DNA of 41,739 nt from assembly GCA_029213025.1 (NCBI GenBank), contig JARGOZ010000048.1, forward strand, positions 1 to 41,739. Direction: 5' to 3'. The stretch's first letter is position 1, and each line of letters starts with the position of its first letter. The DNA is from Verrucomicrobiales bacterium (lineage in GTDB: Bacteria; Verrucomicrobiota; Verrucomicrobiia; Verrucomicrobiales; DEV007). The notes beneath the pieces are model-generated. The model was not told the DNA's origin. It saw nothing but the letters and a program-made list of their open reading frames with translations, and did no database searches. The position numbers and the translations under genes are program-made. Below are positions 35,801 through 41,739 of the stretch, in pieces.

Positions 35801-37489
35801 AAGCTTTGGCTCAACGGTGGAACCTCCGCCGGTGGCGAACAGGCCGTTTCCTCTGAAACCGGAGGAACCTTCAATGACTGGTCAACCAGTCGTAATCAGG
35901 GAATCGGCCGGGTTACCGACTGGGCTGTGACCGGGAACTCAACTCCTGGATTCAATGGCCAGATCGCAGTGATGCGTGCCTATCGCGACGTGCCGGTTAC
36001 CTTTGGCGACCTCGAAGCGAAGACCAACTGGGATGTGCTTAACACTACACGCACTTCATCGGTTGCCGTAACCACGACCGGTTCACAAACCTACTCGGCC
36101 AGTGTCACACTCGGCGCTTCGACGACTTTGAACGCCTCTGAAATCATCTTCGGGGGAACCGTCGATGACGATGGCAATGGCGCGACAATTTCCGATCTTA
36201 CGGTAAACACCACGGCCGGTGATGTGACTTTCAACGGTAGCGTCGGTGGCACGGCGGAATTGACCGGGGTGACCACCGGGGCGGCGGGAACCGTTCACTT
36301 CAACGGCGGCACTGTGTCCGTTCCACTTCAGGTGAAAACCTCGGGCAGCCAGACTTTTGGTGGTGATGTGGCCTCGGATGGAAATACCGGTTTCATCGCC
36401 GATCATCTTACCTTTCAGGGTGCGACCGATTTTGTCGGCGATGTATCCTTCAAAGCGGATGCACTGACCGATGTCTATTACACAGGACAGTCCGGCTTTA
36501 CCGGTCGGATCACTTTTGCCGGAGGATCTACGATCACCGGAACTGCCACTCTTTCCGCTGAGTCATTCAGCTTTGGCGGAACTCTTGAACTCGGTGCGGG
36601 CACTTCCAGTTTCCTTGCGATTAACACCGGAACTTTTTCTGATAAGATCACCGGGTCCGGTGCTGATCTGAATATTCAAGTGGCCGGCGTCACCGATTTT
36701 GCCAAAGGCATGGATGTGGCTTCGATCAATACCTACTTCGGTGGCTACACCAAACTGGGTGGCGATGTGATTCTCAATGGGTCGATCAACAACGCATTCA
36801 ACAATCAGGTGCTCATCACCGGAGGAAATGTCGTGATCGATGCCACAGCGGGTTCCGGTGGAATCACTTTCGGTTCTACTATCGACAGTTCTGACGGCGG
36901 AAATCAATCTCTTACTGTGAATGCCAACGGGGATATCATCTTCGGCGGGAATATAGGTACCGATTCTCTCGGCGCTCTATCTCAGGACAGCGGCCTGGGA
37001 TCTCTGACAACCGGTGGAACCGGAAATGTCTATCTCCGTAACAATGGAACCGGCTATGGATCCAATCTGTTCCTGAACTATGTCGCTGCGCTTGATCCCG
37101 CGAGCATTGATCTCTGGGAGGATCTGGTCGGAGCGCTGGAAGACCTCGAAGGGTCCTCTACTCTGGACTTCCTTGGATCAAACAACTTCGCGGATCTGGA
37201 CCTGATCGCGAACGGCGCACCCACAGCGGTGACCGATTCGGCTCATCAGGGAATTCACGCCGCTTTCACTACTCAGGCTCAGGGCCGCGGGTTGGAGGAT
37301 TTCTACCCCGTCAATAACTCCAATCTTTCCAATGTCGATGTGACTGTGGAATTGTGGGCCCGGTTGAATTCCGGGTATGAAACTGACACTACGGCGCGGG
37401 TCATCTGGGAAACCGGAAGCTCCGGCGCCAGCCAGCCGGGAATGGCTCGGTGGTTTCGCTCGCCGCACAGGAGGATGACGACCGTTTGA
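23801..37489 (+). CDS. Giant LEPR-XLL surface protein, N-terminal 4562 aa (frame broken at about 37440)
   Basis: 4562 codons before the frame ends. The N-terminus has no ordinary signal peptide but carries a LEPR-XLL-type motif (EQLEARILFSG, about residues 30-39) thought to mark export in Verrucomicrobia and Planctomycetes. A zincin motif HEQGHILGLLD lies at 329-339, with LMFGVL after it as a possible Met-turn, suggesting a matrixin-like protease. Long beta-rich repeats follow, then a choice-of-anchor-D-like domain (about 1547-1680), LamG-like domains (about 1860-2117 and 2454-2737), beta-helix-like repeats, an SbsA-type Ig-like domain (about 3507-3620) and a second LamG copy. The frame stops 49 nt after a probable 1-base deletion. 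Likely a secreted adhesin or glycan-binding enzyme. Confidence 0.9.
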   Translation: MKNRSFLDRILSRNKAPEASVEPRQYVAEQLEARILFSGAPVDAAPVEEAPQETAGTVLVTNSRFESVDDFGESAQFVLATELDDNDLQSEDQIVSLISFDNLSEEEIEQLAQTAVEYWKGKDLTEEQTDLLEALEVSLVDLDAFEDMIAPDDSDPEQWIVEENVLGDDVEFADLSSLFIPETLVQGLDLIIGLLEEMNDPIGLQELAEAQVAKRTTEVAQMPLTTSTLDELAEAAEERWIQSGLTAEQIAALNSIQYRIVDLEGSDLGYAEGTVITIDIDAAGRQWFVDSTPLLDEEFQGVAGSDTQLNARIGEAARDRIDLVTVLMHEQGHILGLLDLNSSQRDNLMFGVLGTGERRLMETGQAEGSSPLSLEGKHFMTTFAMVADGTGTFAWNDPLLWTGGGGTDYPGFDGTNPTTDDSASIAFSNGVGNIDLGGNTYTISALDITEGAGNGDGRFSNGTLVVSNITYLSGGREVYFQSDSIIKGPDGGDLLITNTPNHLRFLGELRSGVGGSITVDGSRVVRIDPTTFSADVFNHSITNRDDGLTPGFSGLGSYIQFAYTNTGTAGSAFVGTYNVNSDGWLLLDRAGTSGTQALAVTNLSLNTDWLNYRSQDTTATRIIVENLLLNNAGSAVGINIQDWGKLYVTAGGTIGGDLDAELIFAGNGHVELEAGVTSVRTGPTTIAGGTVRIQGTEQPLGTGVVTIQSGATLDIDADHTAIPGNLPTIIVEAGGALTGDLRGYTLADFGAIGSGAKVQLAEGAIWNSRTGVDITITEIPTLQGDLVKGLQTYNETTDLNASGNELFGSVAFNGDTDNEYRGVITGLTGQDLDIEVLSHGSSSLTSVVRWDRDNAGQEGVLTLNSDTGVVNVTLRESGIDVYTRGAEGLGTNGNWTTLNIAGESPATAYNQRILFRQSSGADTGYTVGAGQTLNVANARLDFATNAAGQSIHANAVVNIQSGGVLFLDDDLATSGTFNIEDGGIVWINAATRLDNGAAFNFASGATLVIDNDLDPTGMTNLLVALSAVGVNIVFNDADADTLVGGLTLADNAVMTGRGSGSNDFGDDINFTAVGSDGTNSVTFIAADVVQADGDTANDLRLDLNGNVFLSGVDITIGSAQPTVTVVDGNVYINQFEVAPGGIIDFQGTTVEVGNVTVESGRLLQGDGDTDTFTADSLIHNSSETSIFSRGTATIAGDVTISAGIVDFDRADSAITGSVIGGDVIIGGGSGTAELQVGYTGTTGPVYSDLVLDGSFTGGDIYVNQGGHFQLEILTDTVRRGPLTIGQTFVISGDNTTSNLNSQLEHDIQGNTPAADSPNPGDPAGVRAVHYADIQLEDGAVLGINEFDGSASATLVLRGNATVSALGGADPFDLVDVSSDVPGTARTLTIGEVGEPFVTALLGTLDSDSSLNVQVGSSVDVSAATINGGLLGAGTVSGPVVIGASGYLAGGGLDQQGALIVVGDVSFAAGGKFLVQVDDATDIATTVQVVGDIDFSGATIDFLTGSIGDDDSYTILTATGTISGLATGDVFGDYAVDITDGVVRLVRNVAQFTLTGNGEPIAFGDNSPSTGDHTILGARLTNGPDIQRTFTISNPGTEDLTISDITVGDSVHFAIVNFTLGTVVAPGGSVTFDVVFLGDATAGDYTTTVTVDHNDTFFADNGPDDSPFVFDVSATQSIFASLPQTRVEVTDGKIVITDTNPDGGKNDALTITQDGTDIIIRSTTGVQDIQALNGVAQTNGQEVRIANGLETNGITFNLSGEAFAGGDVVIIGSDLLLHGDFIVNDGDIQLAADVRITASNATFNGSINSVPGENYALSFGAATGTVTFNGFVGATDALASLDTTGASSTVFGDNAAVTQSGLTLNWDAALDRGDGTYWDSTVNATDTGVPSTFNSTSNSNRWDWTGVGTLSAGDVSATSNLAGVSHAFELGISGATGANLTSFENEMSVVRNGSDSDWSNENFALELVFRTPDLTGSHVLWESGAATGSDGSVLYLEDGKIKLSVEDTGVIRTVELDLPSANEFHQVTAFIDVDNDIVQLWLNGGLVAGGSQAISTETGGTFNDWSTSQNGGLGRANDQINISGLSTFDGDFAVVRAYRLPGANFGDAEVLTNWNALNTARVNTVSVTTSGAQSYSASVTLGASTTLSGTTVTFNGDVTDDGNGATLSELTITATGGDLTFHGQVGAAAELSSLTTSVTGTIRFTGGSAAEPLQVKSSGVQVFNGAVETTSADPARFTADHLTFGGTANFAGDTVFLADAISGIYYTSQPDFIGQISFADAVTFAGTASVTAESFSFAASLALGAGDSSFLATNNGTFSGRITGAGANLNVQVANVTDFAGGMDVASINTYFGGYTKIGGDVTLSGSVNNAFNNQVLLSGGNVVVDATGGAGGVTFGSTIDSGSGGNQSLTVNANSDIVFGGNVGSDALGALSQDNGLEKLITGGTGTVYVRNYGTGYNPVLAPIDADGPNLFLNYVAGLDPASTNLWEDLVGRYEDLEGSSTVDYLSSNNFGDLDLNTNGAPTAVTDSAHQGIRAAFTTPAVGRSLEDFFPINGSNLSNVDASIEVWVRPTDFTGNHVIWETGQQGSAGAGLILEGSILYWMVRESATSGEYVSVDLVNDLGLDTTDFIQIVGIYDRDLTSTSAADDRITLFVNGVEVVAPVYGNIDDISSGDDLGLGRENSSLGGFSDSETTNPFPGNADDYDNNFVGEIAIYRVWREALDAAQVQAAYDVVHNGITMATTSGVGFGGNPVVLESDLSLGALIIGIDDETTFDQLTVTNGFSLDLTNAHDLLFNVGFPFTSPPANNTTYTIIDNQNISGGLSGVFANAPDDTEFTANGFRWKVNYNVGDGNDVVLTFLGVTTVLDAELSLSGGVLTVSDVTSDSANNLTITEVNDGGVDYLVFSSAAGALGIAAGSDMPANFERIGGDTVRIDKTLVSSLIVQTAFLGDEDIDSSEDTVNINTDLNLSGDLIVTADNLSVNGVLSSGGTITLRGDTGVSFGSSNPDLTGNLNVTGGIISVNTTLNVSGTLTFAGTSAVNLNADVTSNGPLDISVTSPDPSVASVNLNSANLRSSLGNITLTGTKVLGASLTLQAVDVFLFDGDDALIGFVNNTFGNTNLNGNTLTVDVTGVDGYQTGRIIGVGSLVKEGTGTWDFNAYGDITTFPNNNTAPNLEVRNDFTGGPVLVNAGTLAVAKGSQYQGRAIRNTLDVVIASGATLDLVQSNTLGDLVRVQIDAGGTFILNSADTIGSVTGAGALVIEGGSLQMRNDGIREFAGEMTGDQNLLLLGQYNAERPWILTETGFGTYTGTIIIGSATGNSIDANPQHGLFVNGITDAQAISVRSQQEANNTNDNVAGTLGGIGTIQSTVTSQILTTFKPGQDGRGTLSTGTLTVEGNVILGAPSQDAAINAEALITPYYTNLEMRVDDAGGTSDRLVVTGDLDISLTDLTLFELDGSTVLSASDDAYYTLITYGGTLTGTEFNSVTGLPAGYEINFDTAGEIRLTTIEPAVINFTPSDDLSGLQVNSELVIEFNQPIQAGTGNITIVGGASPVVIPIGDPQISISGSILTINPGANLELDTEYHVLIDATAITDTSASPKVFPGISDPTTWNFRTSDTPPPETVVRLDNGVLTITDIEGDSVDNLTIIDDGLGQYVITDTGGLTVGAGIGVNDTDLAPNSVSVGKNGITSIVFNTKNASGDSSADVVTISSAIIRSGDISITAETIYLDAPVVSTAGTVTFNGNVILNTDLSLGGSRINFNGTVNSDAGQNRALSFDVGTGTVVFNSVVGGTDALSTLDTSNATATLLGDNPVVAQQPFLSLNWDAALDRGDGVYWDSTINAGDVTAGAPLSTDRSGNRWDWTGVTTLAPTDVSATSNLAGITWAYDLGGANAGAQMGSFESEVGYPLRNGNDPNWTDENVAIEIVFSPAASDLVGGPFIVWESGSQPGEDGTAIYIEDGVLKLLTEDATVSRTVVLSTPLVAGQFYQLMAMIDLGNDLAKLWLNGGTSAGGEQAVSSETGGTFNDWSTSRNQGIGRVTDWAVTGNSTPGFNGQIAVMRAYRDVPVTFGDLEAKTNWDVLNTTRTSSVAVTTTGSQTYSASVTLGASTTLNASEIIFGGTVDDDGNGATISDLTVNTTAGDVTFNGSVGGTAELTGVTTGAAGTVHFNGGTVSVPLQVKTSGSQTFGGDVASDGNTGFIADHLTFQGATDFVGDVSFKADALTDVYYTGQSGFTGRITFAGGSTITGTATLSAESFSFGGTLELGAGTSSFLAINTGTFSDKITGSGADLNIQVAGVTDFAKGMDVASINTYFGGYTKLGGDVILNGSINNAFNNQVLITGGNVVIDATAGSGGITFGSTIDSSDGGNQSLTVNANGDIIFGGNIGTDSLGALSQDSGLGSLTTGGTGNVYLRNNGTGYGSNLFLNYVAALDPASIDLWEDLVGALEDLEGSSTLDFLGSNNFADLDLIANGAPTAVTDSAHQGIHAAFTTQAQGRGLEDFYPVNNSNLSNVDVTVELWARLNSGYETDTTARVIWETGSSGASQPGMARWFRSPHRRMTTV

Positions 37490-40400
37490 CTGGAGAGGGA
37501 GCAGGCACAAGGGATGCAGGCGGACTGTTGACTGTAGACCTCGCAACTCTGGGTATTGATCTCACCGATTTTGTCCAGTTCGCGATTTCCTATGACCGCG
37601 ACGGCGGATCAGGAGCCAGCCCGAACAATGATATTGTAAGGCTCTATATCAACGGAACCCTCGTGGGTTCCATCGACAATGTTGACCTTGACGATATTTC
37701 CAGCACGGATGATATAGGTTTGGGTCGCCAGACCGGCGAAACCGGTGGTTATGCGATCGATGCAAACCGGCCAACCGCTGCTTTCAATGGAGAATTTGCG
37801 ATCTACCGCGTCTGGCGCGAAGCTCTCGATGCCAACCAGGTCCAGGCTACGTACGATGCCGTGCACAATGGTATCACGATCAATACCACGGCAGGAACAT
37901 TCCTCGGTAACATCGCCACGGCGAATACGAATCTCAGCCTGGGCAGCGCCAGCCAGCTGCAATTTGGTCTGAGTTCGAGCGGTGCCGGTGGAACTCTTGG
38001 TGGAACGAATCAACTGGTGTTGCCGGAAGGAGTGAATCTCGATCTCGGCAACGTCGGGGATAACTTGCTATTCAATGTGGATTTCGGCTATGCCACAGCT
38101 CCTGCTGTGGACACCAGTTACACTCTGATAGATAACCTCAATACATCCGGAGGCATAACCGGCGAATTTGAAAACGCCCCGAACAACACCGAGTTCGACG
38201 CGAATGGTTACACCTGGAGAGTGAACTACGATGGGGGTGACGGAAATGATGTTGTGCTCACCTACCGCGGAGTCAACTCCATTGTTGATGCTGAGGTATC
38301 GCTCATTGGCGGTGTTCTCACCGTGTCCGATGTTCTCAGTGACTCGGTAAATGCGCTGACGATCTCGGAGGTAAGCGAGGCAGGTGTGGACTATATCGTA
38401 ATTTCCGATTCGGTGGGTTCAGTAGGCATATCGGCGGGATCTGAAATGCCGACCGGTCTGGAGCGCACCGCTCCGGCTACCGTTCGGATCGATAAAACCC
38501 TGGTGAACTCGATTGTCATCCAAACCGCTTTCACCGGCGATGAAGCCACAGACCTTGCGGTTGATTCCGTGACGGTTGACGCAGCGCTGGTTTTCTCCGG
38601 ACCGCTCACCATTACGGCGGACACGGTCAATGTGAACGCGGCTCTGAGTGCTTCGGTCATTACATTAAACGGCGACTCCGCCGTCAACCTGAACAGCAAT
38701 GATCCAACCGTGACCGGCGATCTGATTGCCACCGGCGGAGCAATCAATGTGAATACCGAACTGAACGTAAGTGGTAGCATCGATTTCGATGGAGCCACTT
38801 CTGTGACAGTGGCAGCCAATGTGACCGCAAATGGCAATATAGACATCGCAGTTGCTTCGCCCGACCCGGCTGTTGGTGCGATTAACCTAAGTGGCGACGT
38901 AACGTCATCCTCAGGTAACCTCACTTTGAGCGGAACCAAGCAGATCAACAGCGCTGTCACTCTTTCAGCGGTGGGGATCTTCCTGCTCGACGGAGATGAC
39001 GGTGTGACCAATCCGGGAGGTGGACAAACTCAGGTAAACAGCACGCTTGGGGTCACGGAACTCAACGGCAACGCGTTGACGATACATGTTAGCGGTGCGG
39101 GGACGCTTGGTGGAAATCAAACCGGGCGCATCAGCGGATCGGGTACCCTGATTAAGTCCGGCAGCGGCACGTGGAATGTGATGCCTTACTTCAACCTGAC
39201 CAACCTGCCCAACAACAACACCGCACCTAATGACAACCTGCGCAACGACATGACAGGTCTTGTTGAAGTCAGGGAGGGAACGCTGCACATCGATGGCGGA
39301 ACAGCCACCCAGAACCGGGCCTTTGTCAGCACCCTGGATATTGTTATCAAAGATGGTGCTATTTTCCATCTCCAAAACAACAACATGCTCGGCGATGTTG
39401 TTCGGGTGGACATAGAATCCGGCGGTTTGTTTAGAAGTCAGGGTAGTGATCTGATGGGGCACGTCACCGGTTCGGGTACGCTTGAGGTGCTTACCAGCAC
39501 TCTGCAGTTCCGGCCAACGGCTCCATTCGCGGAGTTTAACGGCGAGCTGATTGGTGTAGGCAACCTCGCACTCTACGGTAGGTATAATGCAGAGAGTCCG
39601 TGGATACTTAACGAGACCGGAACCGGAACCTATACCGGTATCATTCTGGTTGGTAACCACAGCACTACCGGAGCTGATCGCTCACCCCGCCATGGCTTGT
39701 ATGTGAATGGCGTCACTGACGCGAGTGACATTCGGGTGCAGGTATTCCGGGAAGACGACGGAGGTATGGAAATCCTCGATGGAACTTTCGGAGGTATCGG
39801 TACTCTTGATCTTACCGGCGAACTGGAAGCGGATATTCTGACTACGATTCGTCCCGGCCAGGATGGTAAAGGTTCGCTGGTTACCGGCACGTTGACTGTT
39901 AACGGTGGTGTGATCTTCGGTGTGCCCAGCGGTGATGCAGCGGTTACCAGTCTGATTTCAGGCGGAGTGATTACCGGAGGTCCGGCGGACTTTGAAGGCG
40001 TTGCGGCCACCACAAAGCTGGAGATGCGAATCGATGCGGCGAATGATACCAACGACAAGCTGGTCATCAACGGCGACTTCGATCTGAAAGATACCGATCT
40101 GGTATTGCTCGGGATTGATGGTCTTACCGCTCCGTCGGCGGATGATCCTTCTTATACTTTGGTGACCTGGACAGGAAATCTCACCGGCGACAAAGTCTTC
40201 AAAAATGTAGTTACCAATGTCCCGACCGGATACGAGGTAGTCGTTGATGAAGCAGCCAAAGAGATCCGTCTGGTAACGATCGCACCCGCGATTGTCAGCC
40301 TGACCCCTGCCGATGATTCGAGCGGATACCAGGTGGATAATCATCTGGTCATCGAGTTCAACCAGGACATCGCGATTGGCACGGGGAACATCACTATTTT

Positions 40401-41160
40401 TGATGATACTAACAGCACTTCGACAGTGATCCCGGTCGGCGATGCTCAGATCAGCATTTCCGGAAATATCCTGACGATTAACCCGGCTTCAGATCTTCTG
40501 TTGAGCACGGACTACCACATCGAAATCGATGCCGGAGCTATCACCGATACCGACGGGGTTCCCAATGCCTTTGGTGGAATCGGCGACACCACAACCTGGA
40601 ATTTTACCTCCAGTGCCACTTTGCCGCCGGAGACTCTGGTCACCGTTGTGGACGGAGTTCTGACCATCACTGATGTGAAGACTGACGACGCAGATCGATT
40701 GACGATTTCCGATGATGGATTCGGTCGTTTCGTAATCACCGATACAGGCGGACTTCTCGTCGGGGCCGGTCTCGGGGTGACCGATCTGGATACAGATTCC
40801 AATACGGTGACTCTGGTCCAGAGTGGAATCACCAGCATAGTCATCAATACCGTCAACGCCGGTGGGGATACACAAACTGACAGCGTAGTAATTGACAGCG
40901 CGATCAGCCTCAGTGGTCCGATAACGATTACCGCAGACAATATTACTCTCAACGGCGGATTAAGCTCCGGCGGCGACGAGTTACGTCTGAACGGAAATGT
41001 TACTGCAGGAGGTGATCTTGTTCTTGCCGGAACATTGGTAACCTTCAACGGCGATTTAACCATCGGCTCGAGTTCGGTCAATCAAGTCACCATTACCGGA
41101 GACACATTGATTGGCGGCGCTTTGAACCTCCAGTATGACGGATCCGGAACCGGTTCCAGC
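29380..41160 (+). repeat. Super-repeat of about 5.9 kb inside the giant gene
   Basis: Matching landmarks recur 5.86 to 5.97 kb apart: ACTGGGATGC at 29391 and 35268, ACCTACTTCGG at 30845 and 36731, GCGCGAAGCT at 31951 and 37815, and the SbsA-type Ig-like domain at about 34470 and 40438. A segment GVLTITD appears at about 34685 and 40660, with a related segment near 28860. Each unit is therefore about 1960-1990 aa, and a third unit begins near the window end. The order of domains is kept, while DNA identity is moderate. Confidence 0.85.
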
Positions 41161-41739
41161 GATCTTCTCGCTGTCACCGGAAATCTGGATGTGTCCGGGG
41201 CAATCCTGAATCTCAGCCAGTTGAATGCCGCAGCAGATGATGCAATCTACGATTTGGTCACCTATAGTGGCACTCTCAGCGGCTCGCTCGCAACCGGTGC
41301 AACCGGAGTGCCGGCTAACTACCGGATCGACGAGTCTATTCCTGGTGTGATCCGCCTGGTCGAAAGCGTGGCTCCCACCGCTGATATCGTCGATGTGACA
41401 CCTGACCCGCGTAACGCCAGCGCAGGCAATGTAGCGATTACCTTCAGTGAAGCCGTCACCGGTGTCGATATCAGTGACTTCAATCTCACCAGGAATGGAA
41501 GTAATGTAGACATTTCCGGACTGGGTGTGAACGGCAGCGGCAGCAGCTACACGATTGATCTGAGCAGTGTGACGACAGTGGAAGGAAACTATATACTGAC
41601 ATTGAACGCTTCCGGATCGGGAATCATCGATGCACTCGGCAATGCCTTCGCAGCGGATGCAGCCGATTCCTGGTTGACTGATACCACAGCACCAACAGCT
41701 GACATTGTTGATGTAACGCCTGATCCGCGCAACACCAAC
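37441..41739 (+). pseudogene. Continuation of the giant surface protein in the shifted frame, open at window end
   Basis: The frame beginning AAT at 37441 (NGSVVSLAAQEDDDRL) carries on the LamG-like domain without interruption and stays open to the last base, 1433 codons. It contains the rest of LamG, beta repeats that match the first super-repeat, a second SbsA-type Ig-like domain (about 40290-40620), a repeat of the DGVLTITDV segment (about 40650) and the start of Ig-like repeats with PTADIVDVTPDPRN at about 41380 and 41698. One extra G in the GGG at 37438-37440 would join both parts into one protein of at least about 5990 aa. Either a true mutation or a sequencing error. Confidence 0.85.

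Noticed and set aside
37430..37500. Programmed ribosomal frameshift in the giant gene
   Set aside because: There is no slippery heptamer or strong downstream stem at the site; a one-base deletion in a G run is simpler.

Overview
The window looks like a chromosomal segment of a Verrucomicrobiota bacterium, probably in or near the Opitutales/Puniceicoccales. This is inferred from the LEPR-XLL-type N-terminus on a giant repeat protein, an SHD1-like lipoprotein, and the dispersed palindromic repeats between genes. No rRNA or other direct taxonomic marker is present.

Layout. (1) 1-2655 (+): the 3' part of an Mrp/ApbC Fe-S carrier ATPase, an SHD1/thioredoxin-like lipoprotein and an AEC-family permease, in one run. 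(2) 2774-6414 (-): a GT2 glycosyltransferase preceded by an exact 22-bp-period repeat array, a NERD-domain SF1 helicase, and an L,D-transpeptidase. (3) tRNA-Ser(CGA) at 6596-6684. (4) 7015-18313: a defence or accessory island with much decay. It begins with a PLD-SF2 helicase of the type linked to DNA phosphorothioation, broken exactly inside Walker A by about 125 bp of foreign sequence and then truncated. Next is a lower-GC four-gene operon (82-aa protein, GHKL ATPase, unknown protein, DUF6339-like protein). Then come a 1236-aa HIT-PLD-SF2 helicase-S24 peptidase fusion, an HNH nuclease with an N-terminal region resembling the phosphorothioate-sensing SBD fold, a C-terminal scrap of a cysteine desulfurase, and a toxin-antitoxin pair in which both genes are broken. 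(5) 18429-20982 (-): a sulfur operon with an MBL-fold/double-rhodanese protein and a split YeeE/YedE transporter. (6) 21174-21618: a composite array of two palindromic repeat elements. (7) 21756-23592: a small secreted protein and two LuxR-type HTH proteins. (8) 23801 to the window end (+): a giant LEPR-XLL surface protein with an N-terminal zincin motif, two LamG-like pairs, Ig-like domains and a super-repeat of about 5.9 kb. Its frame is broken once at about 37440, and the other frame then stays open to the edge.

How the genes fit together. The phosphorothioate-type restriction helicase, the SBD-HNH nuclease and the desulfurase remnant suggest that an old Dnd/Ssp-like locus stood here and was colonised by a GHKL-ATPase cassette. 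That cassette and the four-domain HIT-PLD-helicase-S24 protein are the best candidates for undescribed defence biology. The sulfur operon likely handles imported thiosulfate or persulfide. The LuxR-type genes lie next to the giant protein and may control it; palindromes in both intergenic gaps are possible operators.
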